Positions 16,951 to 25,913 of a DNA stretch of 41,710 bases are shown in pieces. Where the stretch lies: assembly GCA_944323245.1 (NCBI GenBank), contig CALURT010000023.1, forward strand, positions 1-41,710, read 5' to 3'. The DNA comes from an uncultured Bacteroidales bacterium (lineage in GTDB: Bacteria > Bacteroidota > Bacteroidia > Bacteroidales > UBA932). The position numbers were made by a program, and so were the translations under genes. Numbering within the stretch: position 1 is the first letter of the stretch; each line of letters starts with the position of its first letter. The notes under the pieces were generated by a model that saw only the letters and a program-made list of their open reading frames with translations, was not told the origin of the DNA and made no database searches.

Positions 16951-19900
16951 TTATATGGAAATATTCCTGTCTGTCTTGTCCGAGGATTTAGGGCCGTAAG
17001 TCCGTATATACTCCGCAGGGGATATGCCGAAATGCTTCTTGAACGAGCGGCTGAAATATCCCGGATCGGAGAAGCCCACCTTGTATGAGGTTTCGGAAAC
17101 GGACAACTGCCCGCTCTTCAGATAATAGGTTGCCTTTTCAAGCCTGTAATCCTGAATCAGTTCGACAGGAGACTTGCCTGTGAGGCCTTTCAACTTGTTG
17201 TACATTGAAGTCCTTCCCATCCCGACGTATGCAGCAAGGTTGTCGACGGTAATCTCGCTGTCGGCGATGTTTTCTTCCAACCATTGCATCACCTTGCGTA
17301 TCAGTTCCTCATCCCTGTCGGTAATGACCACTTCGGCAGGAGAAAGCGAAACCTTGGCATCCTGTTTTCCGCCGTTGTTGCGGCCTGCATATTCCGTCAG
17401 AAGGGCTTTCCTCCTGTCCATGAGATTCTCCATGCGGGCAATCAGGAGCTCCATGGTGAACGGCTTGGTTATGTAACCGTCCGCCCCGTACTTCATTGCC
17501 TTGAGGTGGGTGTCGCTCTCATGCCGTGCGGTAATCAGGATAATAGGTATGTGGCTCGTGGTGAAGTCGTTTCTTATCCTGTTTATGAGTTCTATACCGT
17601 CCATTTCCGGCATCATCAGGTCGGTGATTATCATGTCCGGCGTCCAGCCTCCGGTGATAATGTCCATGGCTTCCCGGCCGTTGGCTGCATCCCTGACTTC
17701 ATATTTGTCCGAAAGTGCGTTGTAAATATAGACTTTCAATTCTGCATTATCCTCCACCACAAGGACTTTCATGGCACCTACAGGGAAATGAGGCTTTACC
17801 CTGTACTTGCTCAGACCCGACGCTTCCGCCGGATCGACACCCGATGCCATGCTGTCTTCTTCGATGAATTCGGCCGTCTGTTCCGAAAAATGGTCCCTGT
17901 CTACGGGTATTGTGACATGGAAGACAGCTCCGTCGCGGCCATTGCTTTCCACGCTGATGCTTCCTCCGTGCATTGTGACTATTTCCTTGCAGAAAGAAAG
18001 ACCTATCCCGCTGCTGGACATGCCTTTGACCGCGGAATGCGGGCCTTGGATGAACGGTTCGAATATGGCTTCCTGCTTGTTCCTCGGGACTCCTATGCCG
18101 TTGTCCTTGACAGACAGCGTGAAGTCACGGCTTCCTTCGCGATAATATACGCCCACTTCGATGCGTCCTCCATCGGGAGTATATTTGAAAGCATTGGAAA
18201 TCAGATTGTAGACCAACGCCTCCAATCTGCCGGCATCGCCCCATATCATCAGCGAATCCACGGAATGAGCCAACGTAAGCTCCATGTTCCGCTCCACTGC
18301 CATGTCCTTGAAGTCGTCGTACACTTCCGTCACAAGGGCCACTATATCCAACTGCCTTACGTTCAATCGCATCCGTCCTTTGACAATACTCCTTATGTCC
18401 AAAAGCTGGTCTACCAATGTCATCATCCGCCGTGCGTTCTTGTAGACTATCTTTACGCTGTATTCGCTGCGGCTTCCTTCCGCCGTATCCTTGCTTATCT
18501 CGTCGATTCCTCCGAGAATGAGTGTCAGAGGCGTGCGAAGCTCGTGGGAAATATTGGTGAAGAACTTGGCCTTCACGTCATTGAGGTCCTGTTCGAGCTT
18601 TATTTCAGTGCGCAGACGCACGGATGTCATGAACATACGGACGAGGACTGCGGCTATCCCGAGGATAAGTATCACGTAGAATATGAGAGCAGGCGTGCTT
18701 TCCCACAGTGACGGCTTGACTCTGATCGGTATAGTCACGATTTCAGCGTCGGAAAGGCCTTCTCCCGACACAGCTTTCAGCATGAACTCGTATCTTCCGT
18801 GCGGGATATGCGAATAAGTGATGCCCGTAGCCGATTCATTGCTGATCCAGTCCTTGTCGTAACCGTCCAATTTATAGGCATAGGTCAGGTTCTCCTGGAT
18901 CTTGAAATTCAGGGACGCGTAATCTATCCTGAAAAATGAATAGTCGTGCGGAATCGCCACTCCTTCCCCGCCGTCAAACAGGATCCTTTTCCCGTCTATT
19001 CTGAATCCTGTAATGGTCAATCTCTTGGGCTCTGAGGTATAGACGAAGTCGGACGGATTGATCTTATACACGTTATCCAATGTGCCGAACGCTATCATTC
19101 CGTTTTCCAATCCGGTACAGGTGGCTTCACTGAACGTGGTGGACAGCATGCCGTCGTATTTGGTATAGTTGATGATCCTTTTGGTCCCGGGATCTATTTT
19201 CGAAATACCTGTCTCCGTGGCAGCCCATATGTTGCCTTCCGGATCACATATCGCAGACAGGACTATGTTGCTCGAAAGGCCTTCTGCAGTACCGATTATT
19301 TCGAAAGTTACGTTTTCCCCGTCGAAATCGGCCCTGTTTATACCGCCTCCGAACGTACAAAGCCATATGTCTCCGGCATTGTCATTGAAAATGTAGATTA
19401 TGTCATTGTTTCCCAAGGAATGGATATCTCCCGAGACTTTACGGACCTGATGGAATTTGATCAGCTCCGTATTGTCATCAGGGTAAAACCATACAAGGCC
19501 TCCGACAGTGGCCACGAGGATACGGCCGTCGGGAGCGCAGTACAGATACCTGACCCTGTCCCCGTATTCCAACGGATAGCCGGGGAAATCGTTGTACACG
19601 GTAATGAATTCGTCGTCATCCGGCGTCCTGAGCATTGAGAGCCCGCCGCCGAACGTCCCTACCCATATCCTGCCGTCATTGTCCTGTATCACGGAGTAGA
19701 TATTGTCGGAACTTATAGATGTCATGTCATAGGAATTGTGCCTGAAATGCCTGAAAGAGTACGAATTGCCGCGAGGTGTCATTCTTACAAGGCCGCTGCC
19801 CTTGGTCCCGAGCCAGATATTTCCTGACGAATCCTCGCTGATCGTATATATTATCCCTATTTTCCCGGACTCCGGAATCCGGACACACGATGTCATGTCG

Positions 19901-21312
19901 GAGTTGTACCGGTAGAGCTCGCTGCTCTTTGTTGCAACCCATACGTTGTTTTTGCTGTCCCTGTACATGGCCCTTACTTCCGACGACGCTATCGGATCGT
20001 CCGAGCGTGTCGGAGGTACTACGACTTCCACCTTGGGATTGATGACGGTAACCCGCTCAAGGCCGCGCTGCACTGTCGAAAACCACAGTACGCCGGAACT
20101 GTCTTCCTCGAAGCATGCGACTCCGTTCATGAACCTGCAGTCCGGCAATTCCTTCACGTTGTAGAGAGGGACCACGTCATCCGCCTCCCTGTCATAGTAT
20201 CCGAATCCGTAACCGTTCATCTTTACCCATGTCCTGCCACCTCTCTGCGATACGTTGGCCAATGTGTCCGTATAATATGACATTACATTGCGGGAATGCT
20301 CGTAATGGCGGAATTTTCTCTTATCGGGATTGTAGTTCCATATTCCTGTCCTCTCGGTGGCAATCCATAGCAGGCCTTCCGAATCGGGGAAAAGGAAACG
20401 CACCCTTCCCATGTCGGTTTTCTTCAGGCTGACTTCCGACGTGAGAGTGTCCACGGATGCCACGGCGTTGTGGCTGAAGCCCAAATAAAGTCTTTTTTCC
20501 GATGTTCCTGTCACTTCCATTGCGGTGATTTTCCCGACTCCGAGGCCGCTTGCGTCGATGGAAGACTGGACTTTGGTGGATTTGTCGATTATCCTCACGA
20601 GGTCAGGGGTGGCGAAATAGTATCTGCTTCCGAATTCCTCGAAACCGACTACATCGGCAAGTCTCGATACCAATGCCACGTTGCCGTCCTTTATGGAAGC
20701 GATGCCTTTTTCAGAAACGGCGAAAACGGTGCCGTCGGAAGCGGCATAGACGGCTTCCACATTATGTCCGATGTCCCTGCTGCCGAAATATGAGACGAAG
20801 CCGAGATCGGGAGTGACCTTGCAAAGGCCGGCTCCCTGCACGACAATCCACGCATTGCCGGCAGCGTCGCAGTAGAACTTCTCCACCCTTGCATTCGTTA
20901 TGCCTGCCTGAGGAATATCATCCGGGACTGCCGTGAATTTCTCGGCGGCCTTGTCGAAACGGTACAGCCGGTAATCGTATGTCGTCACCCAGAGATAGCC
21001 GTTCACATCTTCGTCGACGGAAAGTATCCTGTTGTGCGAAATGTTGGCATAATCCCCGGGCAATGTCGTATAATTCACGAAATTGCTGCCGTCGAACCGG
21101 CTCAGTCCGGACCATGTACAGAGCCAGATGTAGCCGTCCCTGTCCTGATGGATATCTGCAATGGAGTTGTGCGGCAATCCGTCTTCGGAGGAATAATGTT
21201 CGAAAATACAGTCCAATGGAGCCGCATCAAGACGCCGTGACACAGAGGTCACGGACAAAATCGACACGATGATGGAAAATACAATCTTTCCTGAAATTCC
21301 CGGCATTTTCAT
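16951..21312 (-). CDS. Hybrid two-component system sensor/regulator (HTCS)
   Basis: A 1453-residue one-protein signalling system. A signal sequence is followed by a periplasmic double beta-propeller of regulator-type repeats (about 40-765, repeated GxIWxGT-like strands) and a Y_Y_Y domain (about 770-865). Then come a transmembrane helix (about 873-893), a histidine kinase with ISHELRTP (phospho-His near 923) and ATP-binding motifs NLISNAFKYTP and DNGIGVP, a receiver domain with DLMMPEMDG (Asp near 1231), and an AraC-type DNA-binding domain (about 1350-1438). HTCS proteins sense oligosaccharides in the periplasm and switch on their own utilization locus. It sits inside the enzyme operon, six bases after the esterase gene. 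Confidence 0.95.
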   Translation of the reverse strand: MKMPGISGKIVFSIIVSILSVTSVSRRLDAAPLDCIFEHYSSEDGLPHNSIADIHQDRDGYIWLCTWSGLSRFDGSNFVNYTTLPGDYANISHNRILSVDEDVNGYLWVTTYDYRLYRFDKAAEKFTAVPDDIPQAGITNARVEKFYCDAAGNAWIVVQGAGLCKVTPDLGFVSYFGSRDIGHNVEAVYAASDGTVFAVSEKGIASIKDGNVALVSRLADVVGFEEFGSRYYFATPDLVRIIDKSTKVQSSIDASGLGVGKITAMEVTGTSEKRLYLGFSHNAVASVDTLTSEVSLKKTDMGRVRFLFPDSEGLLWIATERTGIWNYNPDKRKFRHYEHSRNVMSYYTDTLANVSQRGGRTWVKMNGYGFGYYDREADDVVPLYNVKELPDCRFMNGVACFEEDSSGVLWFSTVQRGLERVTVINPKVEVVVPPTRSDDPIASSEVRAMYRDSKNNVWVATKSSELYRYNSDMTSCVRIPESGKIGIIYTISEDSSGNIWLGTKGSGLVRMTPRGNSYSFRHFRHNSYDMTSISSDNIYSVIQDNDGRIWVGTFGGGLSMLRTPDDDEFITVYNDFPGYPLEYGDRVRYLYCAPDGRILVATVGGLVWFYPDDNTELIKFHQVRKVSGDIHSLGNNDIIYIFNDNAGDIWLCTFGGGINRADFDGENVTFEIIGTAEGLSSNIVLSAICDPEGNIWAATETGISKIDPGTKRIINYTKYDGMLSTTFSEATCTGLENGMIAFGTLDNVYKINPSDFVYTSEPKRLTITGFRIDGKRILFDGGEGVAIPHDYSFFRIDYASLNFKIQENLTYAYKLDGYDKDWISNESATGITYSHIPHGRYEFMLKAVSGEGLSDAEIVTIPIRVKPSLWESTPALIFYVILILGIAAVLVRMFMTSVRLRTEIKLEQDLNDVKAKFFTNISHELRTPLTLILGGIDEISKDTAEGSRSEYSVKIVYKNARRMMTLVDQLLDIRSIVKGRMRLNVRQLDIVALVTEVYDDFKDMAVERNMELTLAHSVDSLMIWGDAGRLEALVYNLISNAFKYTPDGGRIEVGVYYREGSRDFTLSVKDNGIGVPRNKQEAIFEPFIQGPHSAVKGMSSSGIGLSFCKEIVTMHGGSISVESNGRDGAVFHVTIPVDRDHFSEQTAEFIEEDSMASGVDPAEASGLSKYRVKPHFPVGAMKVLVVEDNAELKVYIYNALSDKYEVRDAANGREAMDIITGGWTPDMIITDLMMPEMDGIELINRIRNDFTTSHIPIILITARHESDTHLKAMKYGADGYITKPFTMELLIARMENLMDRRKALLTEYAGRNNGGKQDAKVSLSPAEVVITDRDEELIRKVMQWLEENIADSEITVDNLAAYVGMGRTSMYNKLKGLTGKSPVELIQDYRLEKATYYLKSGQLSVSETSYKVGFSDPGYFSRSFKKHFGISPAEYIRTYGPKSSDKTDRNISI

Positions 21313-21318
21313 AAGTCG

Positions 21319-23019
21319 TCAAAACACTTTGAAGTACCACTCCTTGGTTTCCGGTGACGTAGTGGCCTTCGGAGCATCTTCCGGTCCGATTACCTTTTCA
21401 GGAACATAATCCTTCAAGTCCTTTTCCTTAAGGAAATGAGACCAGCTGACCCTTTCCTTTTCCGATGCAGCGCCCGGTCCGCGGCTTCCGTATTCCGCAT
21501 AAAAGGACGTCTTCTCGGCGTCAGGCTTGTTCCAGTTGTGCCAGCCTTCCTTCAGAATATGGCCGTCCATTTCGCAATCTATAAATACCGTCTTGGCATA
21601 AGGCCGCCACGGTCTCCCGAGATACACCTCGGAAGCGTTTTCATCATGAAGCAGACGGCAATTCACAAACACGAACCCGTATTTGCTCCCCGGAGGAGTG
21701 GATGCAGCCGTAATATAGCTATTTTTTTTGCTCATTATCGTGCATCCTTCGAAATATATCGTGGAAAAGCCGAAAATAAAGTCCGTCGTGCCTTCGATAT
21801 AGCAGTCCCTGAAATACTGTCTCGTCCCGGGACCGAAACCGTAAACAGTATCCTGATTGCCTATGAATCTGCAGTTTATGAATGCAGCCCGGTCTCCGTT
21901 GAGGGTGATTGCGCAGGCCTGGCCAACCGCCTTGCCTTCTCCGGCGGAATTTTCGAACGTGATGTTCTCGGCAAGGAAGTCATTGGCGTGAAGAAAGACC
22001 GTAGACGTGGCCGAAGTGCCCATCGGGTAGCCTGTAGAGCCGTTTTTCAGAGCATAGTCGTCGTATGTGATTATGGTCTTTTCCGCCGACGCACCAATCA
22101 GATGCAGTTTCTGTTTGTTGGCAGGTACCGTAAGTTTTTCCTTATAGACTCCGTTTTTGATGAATATTACGGTCTCGTCCTGCTTGCAATAGTCAGGCGC
22201 TGCATTTACCGCCTCCTGAACGGTAAAGAAGTCTCCGCTTCCGTCCTTGGCCACTACGAAATCATAGTCCGTAACGTGGTCTGCAAGTTCCGGAATGACC
22301 TCGCAAATGGCCGGCAGCAGCAGTTCCACCAACATGCGGGCTCCGGCGACATTGGTGTGCGTATTGTCCGTGAGGCCGTCCGGATGTCTCGGACACACTC
22401 CTTCCGGTATCCACATATAATATTTACGGGAGGCTTCGTCTCCAAGGGATATCAGCCATTCCTGAGTAATGGCATTGGCATCGATATAAGGGACGGAATA
22501 TTTTTCCGCAACCGCCTTGGCTGCTGCAGGATAGTCTCCGTGACAATCTGTTTTCAGATTTCCGTTTTCATCGAACCACCTGCGGGATACAGGAGAGAAA
22601 ATGACCGGTTCCGCTCCCTTGGAAAGGGCATATTCCACGAACATTTCCAGATTTTCAGTGTACAGGCCGAATGCAGGGGCATACCGTTCCGGGTCGCTTT
22701 CCTTGGAATCGTTGTGGCCGAACTGGATGAAAAGGCGGTCACCCGGCTGCAAGTCCGCCTTGACCATGTCCCACAATCCACGGGAAATGAAGCTCTTGGT
22801 ACTTCTTCCGTTCTGTGCGTAATTCACTACAGTCACGCATGAATCCAAATGCGACGGAAGTCTCATGCCCCAACCTCTTTCAGGATTTTCCTTGGAAAGA
22901 TCCTTGTCCGCCATGGTAGAATCCCCCATAAGACGCAGGACGATTCTGCCGTCATCGGCATTCATGGACAAAGTCATGAGAAAAAAGAAAATTACCGGCA
23001 AGCATTTCAGACACTTCAT
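21319..23019 (-). CDS. CE12-like acetylesterase fused to CE8 pectin methylesterase
   Basis: A 566-residue exported protein (signal peptide about 1-21). The first half (about 25-240) is an SGNH esterase like rhamnogalacturonan acetylesterase, family CE12: catalytic Ser in LMGDST (Ser34), FGHNDS, and the Asp/His pair in DNTHTNVAG. The second half (about 250-545) is a CE8 pectinesterase: VVAKDGSGDFFTVQEAVNAA, GNQDTVYG, GTTDFIFG with catalytic acids, and YLGRPWRPYAKT. Together they strip acetyl and methyl groups from pectin so that PL1 and GH28 can cut it. The gene is three bases from the GH28 gene. Confidence 0.92.
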   Translation of the reverse strand: MKCLKCLPVIFFFLMTLSMNADDGRIVLRLMGDSTMADKDLSKENPERGWGMRLPSHLDSCVTVVNYAQNGRSTKSFISRGLWDMVKADLQPGDRLFIQFGHNDSKESDPERYAPAFGLYTENLEMFVEYALSKGAEPVIFSPVSRRWFDENGNLKTDCHGDYPAAAKAVAEKYSVPYIDANAITQEWLISLGDEASRKYYMWIPEGVCPRHPDGLTDNTHTNVAGARMLVELLLPAICEVIPELADHVTDYDFVVAKDGSGDFFTVQEAVNAAPDYCKQDETVIFIKNGVYKEKLTVPANKQKLHLIGASAEKTIITYDDYALKNGSTGYPMGTSATSTVFLHANDFLAENITFENSAGEGKAVGQACAITLNGDRAAFINCRFIGNQDTVYGFGPGTRQYFRDCYIEGTTDFIFGFSTIYFEGCTIMSKKNSYITAASTPPGSKYGFVFVNCRLLHDENASEVYLGRPWRPYAKTVFIDCEMDGHILKEGWHNWNKPDAEKTSFYAEYGSRGPGAASEKERVSWSHFLKEKDLKDYVPEKVIGPEDAPKATTSPETKEWYFKVF

Positions 23020-23022
23020 ACG

Positions 23023-24642
23023 TCAGTCGATTTTGATATTTTCCGATTTGTAGACAAAAATCCCGTCTTCACCGATTTTCCCTCCGGCATCAGAACAGCC
23101 TGATATTTCCACGTTGCGGCAATTGGCTATACTCACACCCGTGCCTTCCGACTGGCGGATTTCGACATTTTCCATTATCACTCCGTCGGAATACCTTATG
23201 TCCGCTCCCTTATCGGATATGATGGTGCTGTTCCGGATTTCTATGCCGGATATGTTCTTCTCAGGGATACCGTTGAAATACATGGCTCTTGCCGCTCCGC
23301 TGCAGATTATGTCGCTGATGTGGATATTCCTGAATTCCGGCGTGGTTTCGTCTGCAGGCATCGGTGCAATGTCGTAAACGCACGCAACCTCGTCTTCAGC
23401 TGCCTCAACGGCCGATTTTCCTCCGTAATGAAGGTCGAAAAGGAGCGGTTCGGTCGGAATATTCATCATGGTTATGTGCCTGATGAAGATATTTTCCACG
23501 ACACCTCCCCTGCCGCGGCAGCTCTTGAAACGCAGTCCCACATCAGTACCGAGGAATCTGCAGTTGGTCACAGATATGTTTGATACGCCTCCGGACATTT
23601 CGCTCCCTACCACGAAGCCCCCGTGTCCGTGGAATACTATACAGTTGTCGACTATGAGATTCCTGCAAGGTCTCGCCCTGCGTCTGCCGTCCTCGTCCTT
23701 GCCGGACTTAATGCAAATCGCATCGTCGCCTACGTCGAAGGATGAATTGACGAGCAGCACGTCCTCGCACGAATCGATATCGATGCCGTCACCGTTCTGT
23801 GAATACCATGGGTTCCTCACCGTGATATTGTCGATAATCACATTCCGGCACATGAGAGGATGGATGTTCCAGCACGGTGAATTCTGGAAAAGCACGTCTT
23901 CAAGGAGAATGTTCGTGCATTCCTTGAAACTTATCATTACCGGCCGCAGATATGTCTTGACGGATTCCCAGTCCTCTTCCGTCTCCATTCCCTGCGGGAC
24001 ATTGAACGCGTCGCTTACCAATGCTCCCCTGTAGGATGACGAATCCGGATACCAGATGTCTCCTTTGGCATTCGTGAAACCGCCGGAAGCCACGAGATCC
24101 TTCCACTGCGAAGGTGCCATCTTCGATTTCTTGACCTGACGCCATGAATCGCCGGATCCGTCAATGGTACCGCCTCCGGTAATGGCGATATTCTCCTGAC
24201 CGACAGCGTTTATCGGAGATATGCAACGTTTCGTGTCCAAGCCTTCGAATACGGTTTCGACTATCGGATAAAGTTCCCTTTCCGGCGAAAAAAGAATTAC
24301 CGCATCAGGCGTGACATGAAGGTCGATATTGCTCTTCAGGGTAATCGGCCCCGTAAGCCAGATGCCTTCGGGAACGACAAGCCTGCCGCCGCCCAATGCG
24401 CTCAGACTGTCGACAGCATCGGCAAAGGCTTCGGAATTGAGGGTCACTCCGTCCCCGACTCCGCCGAAATCCCTGAGATCGACCTGCCTGTCCGGTATTT
24501 CAGGGCGGGCAATTCTTTGCATTTCAAACGGAAGTTCCTCATACAGATAGGAATACTCATACGCTTCGGAACAACTTGTAAAGACAGCGGAAACTGATAG
24601 TGCCGTCATTGCCGTCATTTGTATCAATCGGTTCATGGTCAT
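23023..24642 (-). CDS. GH28-family polygalacturonase lipoprotein
   Basis: A 539-residue glycoside hydrolase with a lipoprotein-type signal (Cys24 in FTSC). The N-terminal DLRDFGGVGDGVTLNSEAF begins the beta-helix domain. GH28 catalytic motifs are clear: NGDGIDIDSCEDV, DVGDDAICIKSGKD with the paired Asp, HGHGGFVVGSE with the conserved His, and RFKS near residue 375. GH28 enzymes hydrolyse galacturonosyl bonds in homogalacturonan or rhamnogalacturonan; endo or exo action cannot be told. It is the first gene of the enzyme operon, with a -7 box just upstream. Confidence 0.9.
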   Translation of the reverse strand: MTMNRLIQMTAMTALSVSAVFTSCSEAYEYSYLYEELPFEMQRIARPEIPDRQVDLRDFGGVGDGVTLNSEAFADAVDSLSALGGGRLVVPEGIWLTGPITLKSNIDLHVTPDAVILFSPERELYPIVETVFEGLDTKRCISPINAVGQENIAITGGGTIDGSGDSWRQVKKSKMAPSQWKDLVASGGFTNAKGDIWYPDSSSYRGALVSDAFNVPQGMETEEDWESVKTYLRPVMISFKECTNILLEDVLFQNSPCWNIHPLMCRNVIIDNITVRNPWYSQNGDGIDIDSCEDVLLVNSSFDVGDDAICIKSGKDEDGRRRARPCRNLIVDNCIVFHGHGGFVVGSEMSGGVSNISVTNCRFLGTDVGLRFKSCRGRGGVVENIFIRHITMMNIPTEPLLFDLHYGGKSAVEAAEDEVACVYDIAPMPADETTPEFRNIHISDIICSGAARAMYFNGIPEKNISGIEIRNSTIISDKGADIRYSDGVIMENVEIRQSEGTGVSIANCRNVEISGCSDAGGKIGEDGIFVYKSENIKID

Positions 24643-24658
24643 AGTGTCATTGATATTG

Positions 24659-24666
24659 CAAATTTA
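24659..24666 (-). promoter_or_regulatory. -7 element of the enzyme operon (GH28 first)
   Basis: TAAATTTG on the minus strand fits TAnnTTTG. The GH28 start codon follows after 16 bases, so the leader would be very short. No clear TTTG lies at the usual distance upstream. Confidence 0.6.
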
Positions 24667-24752
24667 GCCTTGTTTGCCGGCCGACACTTGAAATTTTTAA
24701 CGGTTTTCAGGAAAAATTTGTCTATTTCCGCCGTAACGCCGCCAACTATGCG

Positions 24753-24760
24753 TATATTTG
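24753..24760 (+). promoter_or_regulatory. -7 element of the alpha/beta hydrolase gene
   Basis: TATATTTG ends only 10 bases before the ATG at 24771, so the transcript would start almost at the start codon. No TTTG box is found 19 bases upstream. Confidence 0.55.
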
Positions 24761-24770
24761 GACACTTATT

Positions 24771-25913
24771 ATGACAAGGATTATTTTGAATATTGTTCTT
24801 TGTGCTGCGGCTGTCATTCCGACCGAGCAGGGCGAGTGGAGGAATCTGACGGATGCGGAAAGGATTGCAGATCCCTCGACTACGCTCGGGATGACATACG
24901 ATGCGCTCGGGATGACATACGATGCGCTCGGGATGACGGTCCTGCGGAGCGAGGACAGAGGGCGCTATGACTGCCTTTATGTGGAATTTTCCGTAGAAGA
25001 GAATGAACGCATCACGGGCTGCCTGCTCGTGCCCGACATCGCCGGAGAAAGGAAATGCCCGGCAATAATAATGCTGCATGACCACGGCGCTCGCTTCGAT
25101 ATCGGAAAGGAAAAATTGGCAAGGCCTTTCGGCGTACCCGAACATATAATGCGTTCCTCCGAAGAATGGACAGACAGGTATTTCGACGGGGAATATTTCG
25201 GGGACTATGCCGCCGACCATGGATATGTCGTATTCGTCACCGATGCCCTGTACTGGGGAGAACGCTCCTCGGAAGAAGCCCGGGAATGGTCAAGGCTGAC
25301 ATTCGGAGAGAATGAGGACGAACAGACGGAAGCAGAAGCGAAAAAACTGAAAAAGACAGTTTACGAAGGCCAGAGGCAAATATACGGAGACTGCGTAAGG
25401 GAAGGCCGTGAATGGGGTGAAAAGATATTGCACGATGACATGGTTTCGGCCGACTTAGTGGCGTCCCTGCCGTATGTGGACGAAAACAGGATCGGAGCCT
25501 TTGGATTTTCCATGGGAGCGCACAGATGCTGGCTTCTGTCCGCCTTTTCCGACAGGATAAAATGCGGTGCTGCGGTCTGCTGGATGCTCATGAAAGAAGA
25601 CTATGACAGCGACAACCCGTCCGACCTTTCGATGCGCATCACATCCATGCGCTCAAAGATGGATTTTCCCGACATAGCAGCGATGCTCAGGCCGAAGCCC
25701 ATGTATTTCATCAGCGGGATAAATGACAGGCTGTTCCCTACTGAAAGCGTGGAAAAGGCATTCAGCCGGATGCAGGAGCACTACGGGGACTGCAGCGCAG
25801 ACAGACTTATCACTGTAATGTCGGACGGAGGACATCATTGCGGAAAGGAAATCCAGAGGGATGTCATGGAATTTTTCGACAGATATCTGCGGCAGGACGG
25901 GGAAAACCTATAG
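24771..25913 (+). CDS. Exported alpha/beta hydrolase, probable pectin esterase
   Basis: A 380-residue hydrolase of the dienelactone-hydrolase/acetyl-esterase type. The catalytic set is visible: Ser247 in GFSMGA, an Asp in GINDRLFP (about 328) and His in DGGHHCGKE (about 358). Residues 1-14 look like a short signal peptide. Residues 15-56 are encoded by a dispersed repeat, ending in a tandem DALGMTY motif, which is foreign to the fold; the true domain starts near residue 57. It is divergent from the GH28 operon, so removal of acetyl or methyl groups from pectin is likely but inferred. The CE19-type pectin methylesterases are one possible family. The stop overlaps the convergent cardiolipin synthase gene by six bases. 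Confidence 0.75.
   Translation: MTRIILNIVLCAAAVIPTEQGEWRNLTDAERIADPSTTLGMTYDALGMTYDALGMTVLRSEDRGRYDCLYVEFSVEENERITGCLLVPDIAGERKCPAIIMLHDHGARFDIGKEKLARPFGVPEHIMRSSEEWTDRYFDGEYFGDYAADHGYVVFVTDALYWGERSSEEAREWSRLTFGENEDEQTEAEAKKLKKTVYEGQRQIYGDCVREGREWGEKILHDDMVSADLVASLPYVDENRIGAFGFSMGAHRCWLLSAFSDRIKCGAAVCWMLMKEDYDSDNPSDLSMRITSMRSKMDFPDIAAMLRPKPMYFISGINDRLFPTESVEKAFSRMQEHYGDCSADRLITVMSDGGHHCGKEIQRDVMEFFDRYLRQDGENL
24812..24937. repeat. Dispersed inverted repeat pair plus 21-bp tandem repeat, within a gene
   Basis: The left arm (24812-24847) starts TGTCATTCCGACCGAGCAGG. The right arm (24870-24896) ends CTACGCTCGGGATGACA and is its inverted relative. From 24884 a 21-bp unit repeats 2.6 times (24884-24904, 24905-24925, 24926-24937). 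Because 21 is a multiple of three the frame stays open, giving repeated DALGMTY in the protein. Confidence 0.85.

Noticed and set aside
24884..24937. Tandem 21-bp repeat as a possible CRISPR array
   Set aside because: Units are directly adjacent with no spacers and stay in frame inside a gene; no cas genes are near.
24639..25220. Minus-strand frame with repeated HPERIVC peptides
   Set aside because: The repeated peptide is only the other-strand translation of the dispersed DNA repeat, and the frame runs over the esterase gene and the GH28 promoter.
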